From: Stanieria cyanosphaera PCC 7437
Lineage (GTDB): Bacteria > Cyanobacteriota > Cyanobacteriia > Cyanobacteriales > Xenococcaceae
Assembly (NCBI RefSeq): GCF_000317575.1
Contig: NC_019748.1
Span: 248,001-312,000 of the forward strand
DNA: 64,000 nucleotides
Reading direction: 5' to 3'
Translations under genes and position numbers: made by a program
Notes under the pieces: generated by a model
The model's database searches: none
What the model saw: the letters and a program-made list of their open reading frames with translations, nothing else
Told to the model about the DNA's origin: nothing
In this document: piece after piece, positions 43,851 to 53,584 of the stretch
How the letters are laid out: every line of letters starts with the position of its first letter
Position numbering within the stretch: the stretch's first letter is position 1

Positions 43851-44999
43851 ATGATGCGATCTGGTCAATTAGTAAAACAGCTTGAAGGCTACACCGCTTT
43901 TATTCCTGCACCATTACCACCAAACCCTCCAATTAAAATGGATGTAGAACTTACCCGTTTACTTTCTCAAGCGGATCGTTCACTAGGAAGATTAGATTGA
44001 GCTACATCTATTTTGCCCAATCCCGATTTGTTTGTTGCTATGTACGTTCGTCAAGAAGCCGTACTTAGTTCTCAAATAGAAGGTACTCAAAGCACACTTG
44101 AAGATGTACTACAATATGAAATCGATGCTAAAGGACAAGAACGCCCTAAAGATGTCGAAGAAGTAGTTAACTATGTTCATGCATTGCAATATGGCTTAGA
44201 ACGTCTTCAAGAGTTACCTTTGTGTCTACGCTTGATTAGAGAAATTCATGCTAAATTACTCGATGGGGTTAGAGGAAGCGATCGCACTCCAGGAGAATTT
44301 CGTAAAACTCAGAATTGGATAGGTTCTCCAGGTTGCACTTTAGCTACAGCAACGTTTATTCCACCACCTGTTTTGGAAATGCACAAGGCTCTTGATAATC
44401 TAGAAAAATTTTTACATGATCGCAATTCTTTTCCTGCTTTAATTCACTGTGGTTTAGCCCATGCCCAATTTGAAACAATTCATCCCTTTTTAGATGGAAA
44501 TGGGCGTGTTGGAAGGTTATTAATTACCTTTTTACTTTGCCAAAGAGAGATTTTACAAAAACCTTTACTATATCTTAGTCATTATCTTAAGTTTCATCGT
44601 GCCGAATACTATGACAGATTAATGGCAGTACGCACTGATGGTAATTGGGAAGGATGGTTAAAGTTTTTTCTCAAAGGAATTTGGGAAGTTAGTGAATCAG
44701 CAACTACTACAGCTCGATCTATTCTTACTCTACGGGAACAACATCGAGAATTAATTGGTAAACAAATTAACAATAGTGGCTATGGATTGCGTTTGCTAGA
44801 CTTATTATTTGAAAAACCAATGATTAATATTCCTTTGGTAGAAGAGTATTTAGAATGCTCCTATGGAACTGCTAATAAAACTGTTAAACAATTGGAACAA
44901 TTAGGTTTACTTAATGAAATTACAGGTTGGCAGCGTAATCGTCTTTATCGATACGATCCTTATTTAGCTCTTTTTGCCAATGACCATCGATTAAATTAA
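43851..44999 (+). pseudogene. Fic-family AMP-transferase with one in-frame TGA
   Basis: From ATG 43851 the frame reads MMRSGQLVKQLEGYTAFIPA to SLGRLD, meets TGA at 43998-44000, and continues without other damage for 333 codons. Homologous Fic proteins have Gly at this position (GGA), so one base change explains the stop. The rest is complete: inhibitory motif SSQIEG, catalytic HPFLDGNGRVGR and a C-terminal winged-helix-like part (LLDLLFEKPMINIPLVEEYL). Fic enzymes AMPylate target proteins. A product starting at TTG 44013 or ATG 44040 could still contain both inhibitory and catalytic motifs, so activity is not excluded. Confidence 0.85.
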
Positions 45000-45326
45000 T
45001 AGAATGCTAATTCTTTCAAAGAGAAAAATTTTTTTATGAGATCGCTTTTATCTAGTTAATTCAGATTATTATTTTCGGACTTTGACCGAGTAAAACGATA
45101 GTAAAACCCATTTATTGATTGCTACCAACCCAATAACGCAAAATGATTTGATACCAATTCTCGCGCTAAATCCATAACAGATTTATTATTATAATTAACT
45201 TCTAAAAACATTTTTATCTTTGTTTAGAATCAAAATTTAGTCTTGCTATTTGTGACTTTTTTCTACTTTTTTACTTAGGCTAAAATTAAATTAAATTAAA
45301 TAAAGTTTTATATCGCCCAAAAAACC
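45000..45326. other. Intergenic region before the second DUF29 gene
   Basis: 327 bp of AT-rich DNA. No gene, strong palindrome or terminator was seen. The DUF29 promoter is presumably in the distal part. Confidence 0.4.
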
Positions 45327-45752
45327 ATGTACGAATTATTTGAATTGCGCAAATGTATTGAAGCACAAGACTATCAAAAAGCCTTACAGATTGTTGATGA
45401 ACTCGAAGAAATGTCTCTGGAAGATAAACTCAATAAAATATCTAGCTATTTACTTATTTTACTAACACACTTAATTAAAGAACAAGCTGAAGGTAAATTG
45501 ACAAATTCTTGGCGATACTCAATTAATAATTCTGTTTTTCAAATTAATAAAATAAATAAACGTCGGAAAGCGGGTGGCTACTATGCCAAAAAAACAGAAG
45601 TAGTTGAGATGATTGAAGAAGTTTTCGATCTTGCTGTAGAAAAAGCCTCTCTAGAAGCTTTTGGTGGTAGTTATAATCCAGAACAACTACAAAAGTTAAT
45701 CGACCGCGATTCTATTACAGCAAAAGCAATTAGTTTGATCGAGGTATCATAA
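45327..45752 (+). CDS. DUF29-family protein
   Basis: A 141-residue helical protein and a paralog of the gene at 12265-12774: both share the order DALxIxDELEEM, L(L/I)xLxxHLIKxQxEGxLTNSW and a C-terminal segment ending near a Tyr/Asn-Pro-rich turn. No catalytic motif is known for DUF29. It is a single gene, convergent with htpG. Start ATG 45327 is the first codon of the conserved part. Confidence 0.8.
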   Translation: MYELFELRKCIEAQDYQKALQIVDELEEMSLEDKLNKISSYLLILLTHLIKEQAEGKLTNSWRYSINNSVFQINKINKRRKAGGYYAKKTEVVEMIEEVFDLAVEKASLEAFGGSYNPEQLQKLIDRDSITAKAISLIEVS

Positions 45753-45878
45753 GCGATCGCTATAGATTTACATACAGTATTTTAGATTGAGTTAGAGTTA
45801 ATAATAATCAATAAAGATAAAAATAGCCCACAACTTATAGCTATGGGCATTAAATAATTTAGTTAAAAGCAAACAAGC

Positions 45879-47855
45879 TTATTTTTGGGTTAATTTGGTT
45901 AAAACTTGATTGGAACGTTCTACAAAAGCTTTCATTCCTTCTGCATCAAAAGCTTTTTGCGCCATTAATGCCAAATCATAAACGTGTTGACACATCAGAT
46001 TAACCATTTCTGCCGTGGGAGATTCTCCACTACCTTGAATAATTGCACCTTGATTGAGTTCAAGGATATTTTGAATCAAAGGATGGCTAGTATTGATTAA
46101 CAAGACATGATCTTCAGGAAAACCCATACTACGATCTTGCATCAAAGCAGTCATTTCTTGAAGTCTCCGCATCGCTTCGGGTAATAATACCATTGCTGGT
46201 GGTGTACCTTGAGGATCATCGGATTTAATTGCTTGAGTTTTGATATTAACTCTGGGTTTATTGAGTGCCTTCTCAAAGATTTCTTTGATTACTTCGTTAC
46301 GAGTTTTGTTGGTTTTGGGGTCGACAATTTCCTGTGCTTTATCATCTTCAACTAGAGTTTGATCTAGTTCGGAGTCAACACGGGAGAATTGAACGTCAGA
46401 ATATTCTCTTTCTAAGAAAGGAATAAAGTAATTAGTATCGATAAAGGAATCTAAGAAAAGAACTTCTAAACCTTGTTTTTTGTAAAGTTCTACATAAGTT
46501 CCTTGAGTTGAAGGATCGCTACAGTAGAAGACGCGCTTTTCTTGTTTGGCTTGGTTGCGGTCAAGATATTCTTTAAGAGTGGTGTAGGGTTGAGTAGAAG
46601 TAGTTTTACTTTCTTCTGTACTTACTTCTTCCCAAGCATCACCAGATTCTTTTTGTACTTCTACTTGGGGAGTATCTGCGGTAGCTGGAGTAGGTTGATA
46701 GGTAGTGCGGTAAATGATTAAATCTTCGACTTGTTGTTTGAATTTCTCATTTTTGAGAGAACCATATTTAACAAAAGTTCCTACATCTTCCCAACAACGA
46801 ATATATTCATCGCGGTTTTCATTGTAAAGAGATTTTAAGCGATCGCCGATCTTTTTGGCAATAAAGTCAGCAATACGTCGAACAGTGCGATCATTAGTTA
46901 AGGCACTCCGAGAAACATTGAGAGGAATATCGGGACTATCAATTACACCCCGCAGAGGCATTAAAAATTCAGGAATAATTTCTTCACAATGATCGCTAAC
47001 AAAGACTTGGTTGCAGAAGAGTTTAATTTGTCCTTTGGAAAAATCTACATCAGGTTTTAGTTTAGGGAAATAGAGAATGCCGTTGAGAAGGAAAGGATAA
47101 TCAGTATTAAGATGAACCCAGAGTAAAGGATCTTCTTGGAAAGGATAAAGATAACGATAAAACTCTAAATAATCCTCTTTACTTAAATTTTGAGGTGATT
47201 CTTTCCACAGTGCTTGCTGTTTATTGATTTGTTCCCCGTCTAGTTTAATTTTTACGGGTATGAAATCACAGTAAGTCTTGATTAACTGTCTAACTCTAGC
47301 TGGTTCGGCGTATTCTTTTTCTTCTTCTTGCAGAGTTAAAGTAATCGTAGTTCCAACTGTTGTACGTTCACCTTGAGATAACTCAAATTCTGGAGAACCA
47401 TCACAACTCCAATGTACTGCTTCCGCACCTTCTTTGTAGGAAAGAGTATCAATTTCTACTTTTTGAGCCACCATGAAGGAAGAGTAAAAACCTAAACCAA
47501 AGTGACCAATTAGATCGTTAGCACTTTTTTCATATTTGGTAATAAAATCTTCGGCACTAGAAAAAGCAACTTGATTAATATATTTTTTTACCTCATCGGC
47601 AGTCATGCCAATGCCATTATCAGAAACAGAAAGAGTTCGTTTGCTTTGGTCTAATCTAATAGTAATTTCTGGTTCTTCAATTTCGCCTTGGACTTCTCCT
47701 GCTAAGGATGCCATTTTCAGCTTAGAGATAGCATCAACAGAGTTTGAGATTAATTCCCGTAAAAAGATTTCATGATCGGTATAGAGAGACTTTTTAATAA
47801 TGGGGAAGATATTCTCGGTATGGATCGTAATATTGCCTTTTTCCAATACTGCCAT
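45879..47855 (-). CDS. htpG: Chaperone HtpG (Hsp90)
   Basis: The 658-residue bacterial Hsp90 has the GHKL ATPase domain motifs FLRELISNSVDAISKL, VSDNGIGMTADEV and GHFGLGFYSSFMVA, the middle-domain FYRYLYPFQEDPLLWVHLNTDYPFLLNG and the VSRSALTNDRTVRRI block. It assists folding of client proteins under heat and light stress and is known in cyanobacteria to act on phycobilisome linkers. There is no CIRCE element visible upstream; the region before the ATG (47856-48010) is short of recognisable operators. Confidence 0.96.
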   Translation of the reverse strand: MAVLEKGNITIHTENIFPIIKKSLYTDHEIFLRELISNSVDAISKLKMASLAGEVQGEIEEPEITIRLDQSKRTLSVSDNGIGMTADEVKKYINQVAFSSAEDFITKYEKSANDLIGHFGLGFYSSFMVAQKVEIDTLSYKEGAEAVHWSCDGSPEFELSQGERTTVGTTITLTLQEEEKEYAEPARVRQLIKTYCDFIPVKIKLDGEQINKQQALWKESPQNLSKEDYLEFYRYLYPFQEDPLLWVHLNTDYPFLLNGILYFPKLKPDVDFSKGQIKLFCNQVFVSDHCEEIIPEFLMPLRGVIDSPDIPLNVSRSALTNDRTVRRIADFIAKKIGDRLKSLYNENRDEYIRCWEDVGTFVKYGSLKNEKFKQQVEDLIIYRTTYQPTPATADTPQVEVQKESGDAWEEVSTEESKTTSTQPYTTLKEYLDRNQAKQEKRVFYCSDPSTQGTYVELYKKQGLEVLFLDSFIDTNYFIPFLEREYSDVQFSRVDSELDQTLVEDDKAQEIVDPKTNKTRNEVIKEIFEKALNKPRVNIKTQAIKSDDPQGTPPAMVLLPEAMRRLQEMTALMQDRSMGFPEDHVLLINTSHPLIQNILELNQGAIIQGSGESPTAEMVNLMCQHVYDLALMAQKAFDAEGMKAFVERSNQVLTKLTQK

Positions 47856-48006
47856 AGGTTTTATCTGTCTAAGGTTTTATTTATTGATTTTGACTCATCA
47901 TTTTTTGAAAACGACTTTGGGATTATACGCCAAAACTGATGTGGATTTCCCTACCTGCCATACTTTTCAGAAACGATTATACGAAAATATCGCTGTTTTC
48001 AATTGA

Positions 48007-48544
48007 TGAAGTTCAGTTTACCATCTTGGTTTATGTTTGATTGCCTAGCAATTGCTGATGAACCATTGTCTTGGTGTATTTGCCTAAGTCAAAAAAATAG
48101 TAAAATCTTTTTTTATTTATAGTTAATCGCTAAATAACTGAATTAATTATCAAAAAAAAGACAACTTATTGATTTTGTTGCTTACTACTTCAACTATCAT
48201 TGGTAGCGTGATCGCAATTACTTTACTACTCAAAAAAGTTTTTAGCACAATACTCATCATTTAATTGTTTTGTAATTTTTGACAATTTAAGTTTCTAAAC
48301 ATAATTAATTGAACATTTTTTTGTCTATTTTAAATAGCTATATCTCCTACCTGTTAACTATTTTTGGTTTCCTTTTTCCAGGATTAACTATGTAATTTCT
48401 TTTGTGTAATTGTTTATAAACATATTTAATTTTAGGTAATCACTCTTTTGATAGAAAACATATCTATCTAATGATAGATTTTGAGAATAATTATTAGGTT
48501 GTTTACTTGATTAATTGATTAATGATTTATTTTTAGGATTAAAT
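48007..48544. other. AT-rich gene-free region upstream of the DUF389 gene
   Basis: 538 bp between htpG (minus) and the DUF389 gene (plus). It contains one short hydrophobic frame (about 48170-48262), without ribosome-binding site or known match. AAATGATAGATTT-like dyads near 48468-48481 may belong to the promoter. Nothing else was recognised. Confidence 0.4.
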
Positions 48545-49624
48545 ATGCTATTTAAAATTAATTTTAACTATTTCCAGCAAATAAAACTGTTAGTCAAATC
48601 AAAATTTTCTCCTCAAATAGCCAGTATCAAAAAGTTTTGGTATACCGAGAGTGGTGAGTGGCATTGGCTTAAAGAAAAACCGATGCCTATTGCTAGTTTA
48701 AATCGTTCTATATGGCGAATTTCTGTCCCTTCTTTTAGTTTTCATTTTATGTTGGGACTGTCTAGTGTGATTGCCACATTAGGTTTATTAGCGGATAGTG
48801 TAGCCGTTATTATTGGGGCGATGATTATTGCTCCTTTAATGGGCCCAATTTTAGGAATTGCTTATTCAGCTACAGTTGGTAATCGACGATTGTTAAGGCG
48901 TTCAATGTTAACTTTGTCTACAGGAATAATTCTGACTATTATTACTGCTTGGTTAACTACTTTAATTGTCGGTTTAAGAACAGTTAGTCCCGAAATTCTC
49001 TCTCGAACAAATCCTACTTTACTAGATCTCAGTATTGCTTTAGCTGCTGGTTCTGCTGGTGCTTTTGCTAATTCTCGACGCAGAATTGCTGATGCTTTAC
49101 CAGGAGTGGCAATTGCAGTTGCTTTAGTTCCTCCTTTAAGTGTAGTGGGAATTGGTTTAGCTTTTGCTCAAAAGACTTTGTCTTTAGGAGCATTTTTACT
49201 GTTTGTTACCAACCTAGTTGGGATTATTTTTAGTGGTAGTTTAGTATTTTTATTTCAATCTTATGGCAATCTTAAAAGAGCTAAAAAGGGATTATTTTTT
49301 TCAATCTTTGTGTTGAGTATATTAGGATTACCTCTTAGTTTTTCTTTAAGAGAATTATTGGTTAAAGAAAGCGTTCGTAGTAAGGTTAGTCAATTAGTTA
49401 GAAATCAAACTTTAACTTTTGCTAATTCTGATATCAATTCGCTGCAAGTCGAGTCCTTTTCCAATCGCATCAATATTCAAATGCAAATTGCAGCCGATGA
49501 AGATTCAATTACTCAAAATCAAATTGAATTAGTTAGAGATTTTTTAGCGCAAGAACTTCAAAAGCCTGTGGAATTAAAAGTAGTTATAGTTCCTGTTAAT
49601 ATTTTACAAGCACCAGTCCAATAA
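48545..49624 (+). CDS. DUF389 membrane protein
   Basis: The start is taken at ATG 48545, behind TTAGGATT; a TTG at 48515 would add 10 residues. The protein (about 359 residues) has 6 or 7 hydrophobic helices and the DUF389 core: SFHFMLGLSSVIATLGLL, SVAVIIGAMIIAPLMGPILG, AGSAGAFANSRRRIADALPG and AIAVALVPPLSVVGIGLA. The soluble C-terminal 90 residues carry alpha/beta character. Its transport role is unknown. It is convergent with the next gene. Confidence 0.9.
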   Translation: MLFKINFNYFQQIKLLVKSKFSPQIASIKKFWYTESGEWHWLKEKPMPIASLNRSIWRISVPSFSFHFMLGLSSVIATLGLLADSVAVIIGAMIIAPLMGPILGIAYSATVGNRRLLRRSMLTLSTGIILTIITAWLTTLIVGLRTVSPEILSRTNPTLLDLSIALAAGSAGAFANSRRRIADALPGVAIAVALVPPLSVVGIGLAFAQKTLSLGAFLLFVTNLVGIIFSGSLVFLFQSYGNLKRAKKGLFFSIFVLSILGLPLSFSLRELLVKESVRSKVSQLVRNQTLTFANSDINSLQVESFSNRINIQMQIAADEDSITQNQIELVRDFLAQELQKPVELKVVIVPVNILQAPVQ

Positions 49625-49678
49625 ATTACAGCAGTTTTTGTGTATGTGTTCTATTGAACTGAAAAACGCAGTAAATTT

Positions 49679-50974
49679 TTAAGAATCAGATTCTAATCTT
49701 TTTTGCCATTCTTGATCAATTTTGTCACTGTTCAGCAGATTTTGATCTAATAAATCCGTTTCTGTAGTATAGGTAATATCGCGATCGCTAATAATTTCTT
49801 GTTTGGCAAATTGACGAGCAAATAGCATTTTTTGTTGTAATTTTTGCTGGGCTGCTAATAAAAATTCTGCTCTTTGTTGACGTACTTGATTACGTTTTTC
49901 AATCTTTTGATTACGTCCTTGAATCCAAAAATAACGAATCAAAGGAATAGTTAAAAAAGCAATACCATAACCTAACAATAACCAGTAAATCGAACCAGCA
50001 AAAGCGACTACTCCTCCTAATTGTGCTGCAATAGTACCATCTCGCAGTAGAGAACCCAATACCAAAGCCAACACTAAATTAACTGTACCCAAGCCAATTG
50101 AAAGCATTACCTGTCCGCTAGAAGCTTGAGTAAAACGCCATAACTGTTCCTTCAAATAAGCCGAAATAGGTTGGGGTTTTCTTTCAGTAGCTGTAACTTG
50201 CAATTCGGGAAAGTAATAAATAATTTCCCCTTGAGGAGACACTTCAGGATAACCATTAAAACGACTTAAAACTGGTAACATATAGTCCTCATCAGCATCA
50301 ACTCGATCTAAATAAGGAGCAATTTGTTCGGCTATCACTGCACCACCGTGATTACGAATTACCTGTCCGATGGCAGCATAACGTTTCTCTTCTAAATCTG
50401 CATTAGGATTACCATCACCAAAGATAAAAGAAAATACTGCTTCCAAAAAATTCATTTGGTAATTAGCAGTACTTTTTCTGCGCTGACGACGACGATAATT
50501 ATAATCAGGGTCAAAAAACCAGAACAAATCTGGACCAATCCAAAAGCGAGGTAGGAAAAAATAGCCACCACCATAACTATCTCTTCCTCCACCATCATTA
50601 TCATCGCGACTAGAACTAATCGAAATGATTACTACTGCGATCGCAACTAACATCAACAAAATTGAAGCGATCAAAACAATCCCAAAGGAAATACGAATTA
50701 TATAAAATAAAACACGCCAAACTCGTTCCCACCACTGCTGTAATCTTAATTTCCAATACTTATTCCGTAAAATAGTCCGAAAATTGCGAGGAAATAAATA
50801 AGCTATTTCTCCTGACTCAGCTACTTGAAGATGTCCCCCTGCATCACTAGCCAAAGCCAATAATCCTTGTTGCGCTAAATTAACATCTAAACCAGCTAAA
50901 GATGCCACATCACCTACCGTAACACGGTAATTAAGTTGTTCGACTGACTTAACAATCTGTGGATTGGGAGTCAT
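49679..50974 (-). CDS. Conserved cyanobacterial/plastid-type membrane protein
   Basis: The 431-residue protein begins with a winged-helix-like domain (VTVGDVASLAGLDVNLAQQG), then a membrane helix at about residues 88-118, an acidic and Gly-rich loop (SSSRDDNDGGGRDSYGGGYF) with many aromatic residues and a soluble domain. Two more helices (about 298-355) precede a charged, coiled C-terminus. A long family with this layout is conserved in cyanobacteria and chloroplast-containing plants; its role is not assigned. Start at ATG 50974. Confidence 0.7.
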   Translation of the reverse strand: MTPNPQIVKSVEQLNYRVTVGDVASLAGLDVNLAQQGLLALASDAGGHLQVAESGEIAYLFPRNFRTILRNKYWKLRLQQWWERVWRVLFYIIRISFGIVLIASILLMLVAIAVVIISISSSRDDNDGGGRDSYGGGYFFLPRFWIGPDLFWFFDPDYNYRRRQRRKSTANYQMNFLEAVFSFIFGDGNPNADLEEKRYAAIGQVIRNHGGAVIAEQIAPYLDRVDADEDYMLPVLSRFNGYPEVSPQGEIIYYFPELQVTATERKPQPISAYLKEQLWRFTQASSGQVMLSIGLGTVNLVLALVLGSLLRDGTIAAQLGGVVAFAGSIYWLLLGYGIAFLTIPLIRYFWIQGRNQKIEKRNQVRQQRAEFLLAAQQKLQQKMLFARQFAKQEIISDRDITYTTETDLLDQNLLNSDKIDQEWQKRLESDS

Positions 50975-51067
50975 AAAAATTATCTATTCAGAATTAAGAT
51001 ATTTTGAGCGATCAATAGAGCTTTCGTTTCGATCTTATCTTTTTTTCACCAAGCAGGTAGGAACACT

Positions 51068-51145
51068 AATAACTGGTAACTGTTAACTGGTAACTGGTAA
51101 CTGATAACTGGTAACTGATAACTGATAACTGGTAACTGGTCACTG
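51068..51145. repeat. Heptamer repeat tract (TAACTGG/TAACTGA)
   Basis: About eleven tandem copies of TAACTGG or TAACTGA lie between the 431-residue membrane-protein gene and the rnz stop codon. Similar heptamers occur in short runs at 1187, 1660-1880, 3011, 5560-5585, 15266, 24070, 27003 and 61976, so this is a genome-wide type of short tandem repeat. Confidence 0.85.
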
Positions 51146-52108
51146 TCAACTAACTAACTTCAAACTTTTCGATTCAGATCTTCTTCTAGGAACTTCGTAA
51201 GTAAAGAAATCATACGCCAATTTAGTATTGGGAAAAATTGCTCTAGCTTCCTGCTTCAAATCATCTAACTGTAAATTATTACCAGGAGCATAGCGAGGAC
51301 TAAAATGAGTCATAATTAACTGCTTTACTCCTGCCAAAAGAGCAACCTGTGCAGCCATAGTAGAAGTAGAATGTAATCTTTCAAAAGCCATTTCTGCATC
51401 TTGATGAGCAAAAGTAGCTTCATGAATTAAAACATCTGCATCGGTTGCCAACTCTACTGCTGCGTCACAAAATACTGTATCAGTACAATAAACTACTTTG
51501 CGCCCGATTTCAGGTTCACCACAAAGTTCTTTGCCATTAATCTGACGACCATCAGCAAGCGTAACTGTTTCTCCTTGTTTAAGTTTCCCATAAATAGGCC
51601 CTGGAGGAATCTCAAGTGCTTTGGCTTTTTCTACATCAAATCTACCAGGACGATCTTTTTCTGCAATGCGATAACCATAAGCTGGCACACGATGTTTTAA
51701 CAAAGTACAACTCACACTAAATTCTTCATCTTCATAAACCAAACCAGGTTGAATGATATGTACCTGTAAACGCGAACCAAAATTGATATAAGAATATTTA
51801 CTACAAGCTTTTAAATAATCTTCTAAGCCAGCAGGACCAAAAATTTCTATATTTTGAGCATTTCCTGCTAATCCACAACTAGCAATTAAACCCATTAAAC
51901 CAAAAATATGATCGCCGTGCATATGAGTAATAAAAATGCGTCGAATTTGAGAAGTTTTGATCTCGCTGCGTAACAGTTGATGTTGCGTTCCTTCACCACA
52001 GTCAAATAACCAGACTTCTGCTCTTTGGGGTAAGCGTAAAGCCACACTAGATACATTGCGCGCTCTGGTAGGTACTCCAGAACTTGTTCCCAAAAAAGTA
52101 ATTTCCAC
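51146..52108 (-). CDS. rnz: Ribonuclease Z
   Basis: The 320-residue metallo-beta-lactamase-fold endonuclease trims the 3' trailer of tRNA precursors. Visible parts are the start MEITFLGTSSGVPTRARNVS, zinc ligands THMHGDHIFGL near residue 62, YCTDTVFCDAAVELA with the bridging Asp, and the final TFAHQDAEMAFERLHSTSTMAA and MTHFSPRY with the C-terminal His ligands. All metal ligands appear present. The stop abuts heptamer repeats. Confidence 0.95.
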   Translation of the reverse strand: MEITFLGTSSGVPTRARNVSSVALRLPQRAEVWLFDCGEGTQHQLLRSEIKTSQIRRIFITHMHGDHIFGLMGLIASCGLAGNAQNIEIFGPAGLEDYLKACSKYSYINFGSRLQVHIIQPGLVYEDEEFSVSCTLLKHRVPAYGYRIAEKDRPGRFDVEKAKALEIPPGPIYGKLKQGETVTLADGRQINGKELCGEPEIGRKVVYCTDTVFCDAAVELATDADVLIHEATFAHQDAEMAFERLHSTSTMAAQVALLAGVKQLIMTHFSPRYAPGNNLQLDDLKQEARAIFPNTKLAYDFFTYEVPRRRSESKSLKLVS

Positions 52109-52307
52109 AGTATTTTTTTTCTTTACTTTATCCCAATCTAATAAAACATCTTAGCAGCATTTTATTTTTGCTTGATTTATCGAATATTTTCGGTTGACGT
52201 TTTAAGTTTAGATAGTCAACACTGGTGAATTGATTTGATAGATAGAGTAAGATTTTGTTTAAATTTATCTCAAACCAGATTTTATCGTAGGGAGAAATAA
52301 CTATTCT

Positions 52308-53459
52308 ATGAGTCGGCAAAATTACTCAACCCTAATCAAATGCTTGCTCAAGCAATCTATCTTAAATCAGAAACACCATTGGTGGTTATCTGCTGTAATT
52401 TGGATTTGTTTAATCTTTCCTAGTCAAGCACTCGAATTGAGAGTGGCAATCAAAAAAAATGTCGCTGATCTTAAAGTAGGTAGTTCTACTAGTGCCATTG
52501 TTAAAGATGGTGCAGGAAAACCAATTGGTGAACTAAATCCAATGGCTGCCTTGGCTGCTCAACCTCAAGGAAATGGAATTGGACTAGATCGTCTGAATGC
52601 AGGTGAAATCATTATCGAACCAAGTCAAAAAGATGGTTTAGTTTGGATAGGCGATCGCTGGTATCGGGGACGAACTCATCTAGTGCGTCAGGGAGATACT
52701 CTTACCGCTATTAATTATGTCGATTTAGAAGACTATTTATATAGTGTTGTCGGTGCTGAAGCCGTCGCTACTTGGCCTTTAGAGGCTCTTAAAGCTCAAG
52801 CTGTAGCTGCTCGTTCCTATGCTCTTTACAAAAGTTCTACTGAAAGAAGTAGTCTTTACGACCTTGATACTACAATCGGTACTCAGGTTTATAAAGGATT
52901 GGATACCGAATACACCACTACTCATCAGGCTGTCAACGGTACAGCAGGACAAGTAATGACCTACAATGGCAAAGTAATTTTAGCAGCTTTCCATTCTTCT
53001 TCTGGTGGTCATACCGAAAACGTTGAAGATGTTTGGACTTCTCCTCTTCCTTATCTACGCGCAGTAGTTGACTACGATCAGCAATCTCCAGTTTTTCAGT
53101 GGGATAAAGTTGTCTCAGCCCAACAAATGAATAATTTAATTGCAGGAGTGGGTACAATTAAAACTATGGTTCCCGAAGAAACTACCCCTCATGGAAGAGT
53201 TGTTAATATGAAAGTAGTAGGCGATCGCGGAACAACCGTAGTTACTGGTGCCGAATTGCGTAAAGTTTTAGATTTACGTAGTACTTTGTTCCGTGTTACA
53301 GGTGACGGTGCTAACTTCCGAATTTATGGCAGAGGCTTCGGTCATGGTTTAGGATTGAGTCAATGGGGAGCTTATTATCTTGCCAAACAAGGTGTTAAAT
53401 ATGCTCAAATCCTTTCCCACTATTATCAACAGGCTAATTTATCTCAAATCAACCGTTAG
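52308..53459 (+). CDS. SpoIID/LytB-domain protein, exported
   Basis: The 383-residue protein has an N-terminal hydrophobic signal (HHWWLSAVIWICLIFPSQAL) and a SpoIID domain: VVGAEAVATWPLEALKAQAVAARSYAL, then AAFHSSSGGHTENVEDVW with the catalytic-type Ser/His context, and the C-terminal GRGFGHGLGLSQWGAYYLAKQG. SpoIID of Bacillus is a peptidoglycan lytic transglycosylase acting on denuded glycans; the cyanobacterial versions are presumed cell-wall enzymes. Start ATG 52308 is preceded by GGGAGAAA. It is divergent from rnz. Confidence 0.92.
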   Translation: MSRQNYSTLIKCLLKQSILNQKHHWWLSAVIWICLIFPSQALELRVAIKKNVADLKVGSSTSAIVKDGAGKPIGELNPMAALAAQPQGNGIGLDRLNAGEIIIEPSQKDGLVWIGDRWYRGRTHLVRQGDTLTAINYVDLEDYLYSVVGAEAVATWPLEALKAQAVAARSYALYKSSTERSSLYDLDTTIGTQVYKGLDTEYTTTHQAVNGTAGQVMTYNGKVILAAFHSSSGGHTENVEDVWTSPLPYLRAVVDYDQQSPVFQWDKVVSAQQMNNLIAGVGTIKTMVPEETTPHGRVVNMKVVGDRGTTVVTGAELRKVLDLRSTLFRVTGDGANFRIYGRGFGHGLGLSQWGAYYLAKQGVKYAQILSHYYQQANLSQINR

Positions 53460-53584
53460 TTTGGTTGCTTTTTAGCTCAAATTAAAATCATCCTTGCTCA
53501 ATGTCATTCATAATTCAAGATAATATATCTTAATCATAATTATCAACCCTGAGCAGGTCTACTGAAAAGTTGAATTCGTTAACT

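Noticed and set aside
48170-48262. Tiny hydrophobic frame that could be a one-helix membrane protein
   Set aside because: Starts at TTG without ribosome-binding site and matches no small photosystem or cytochrome subunit that I know.
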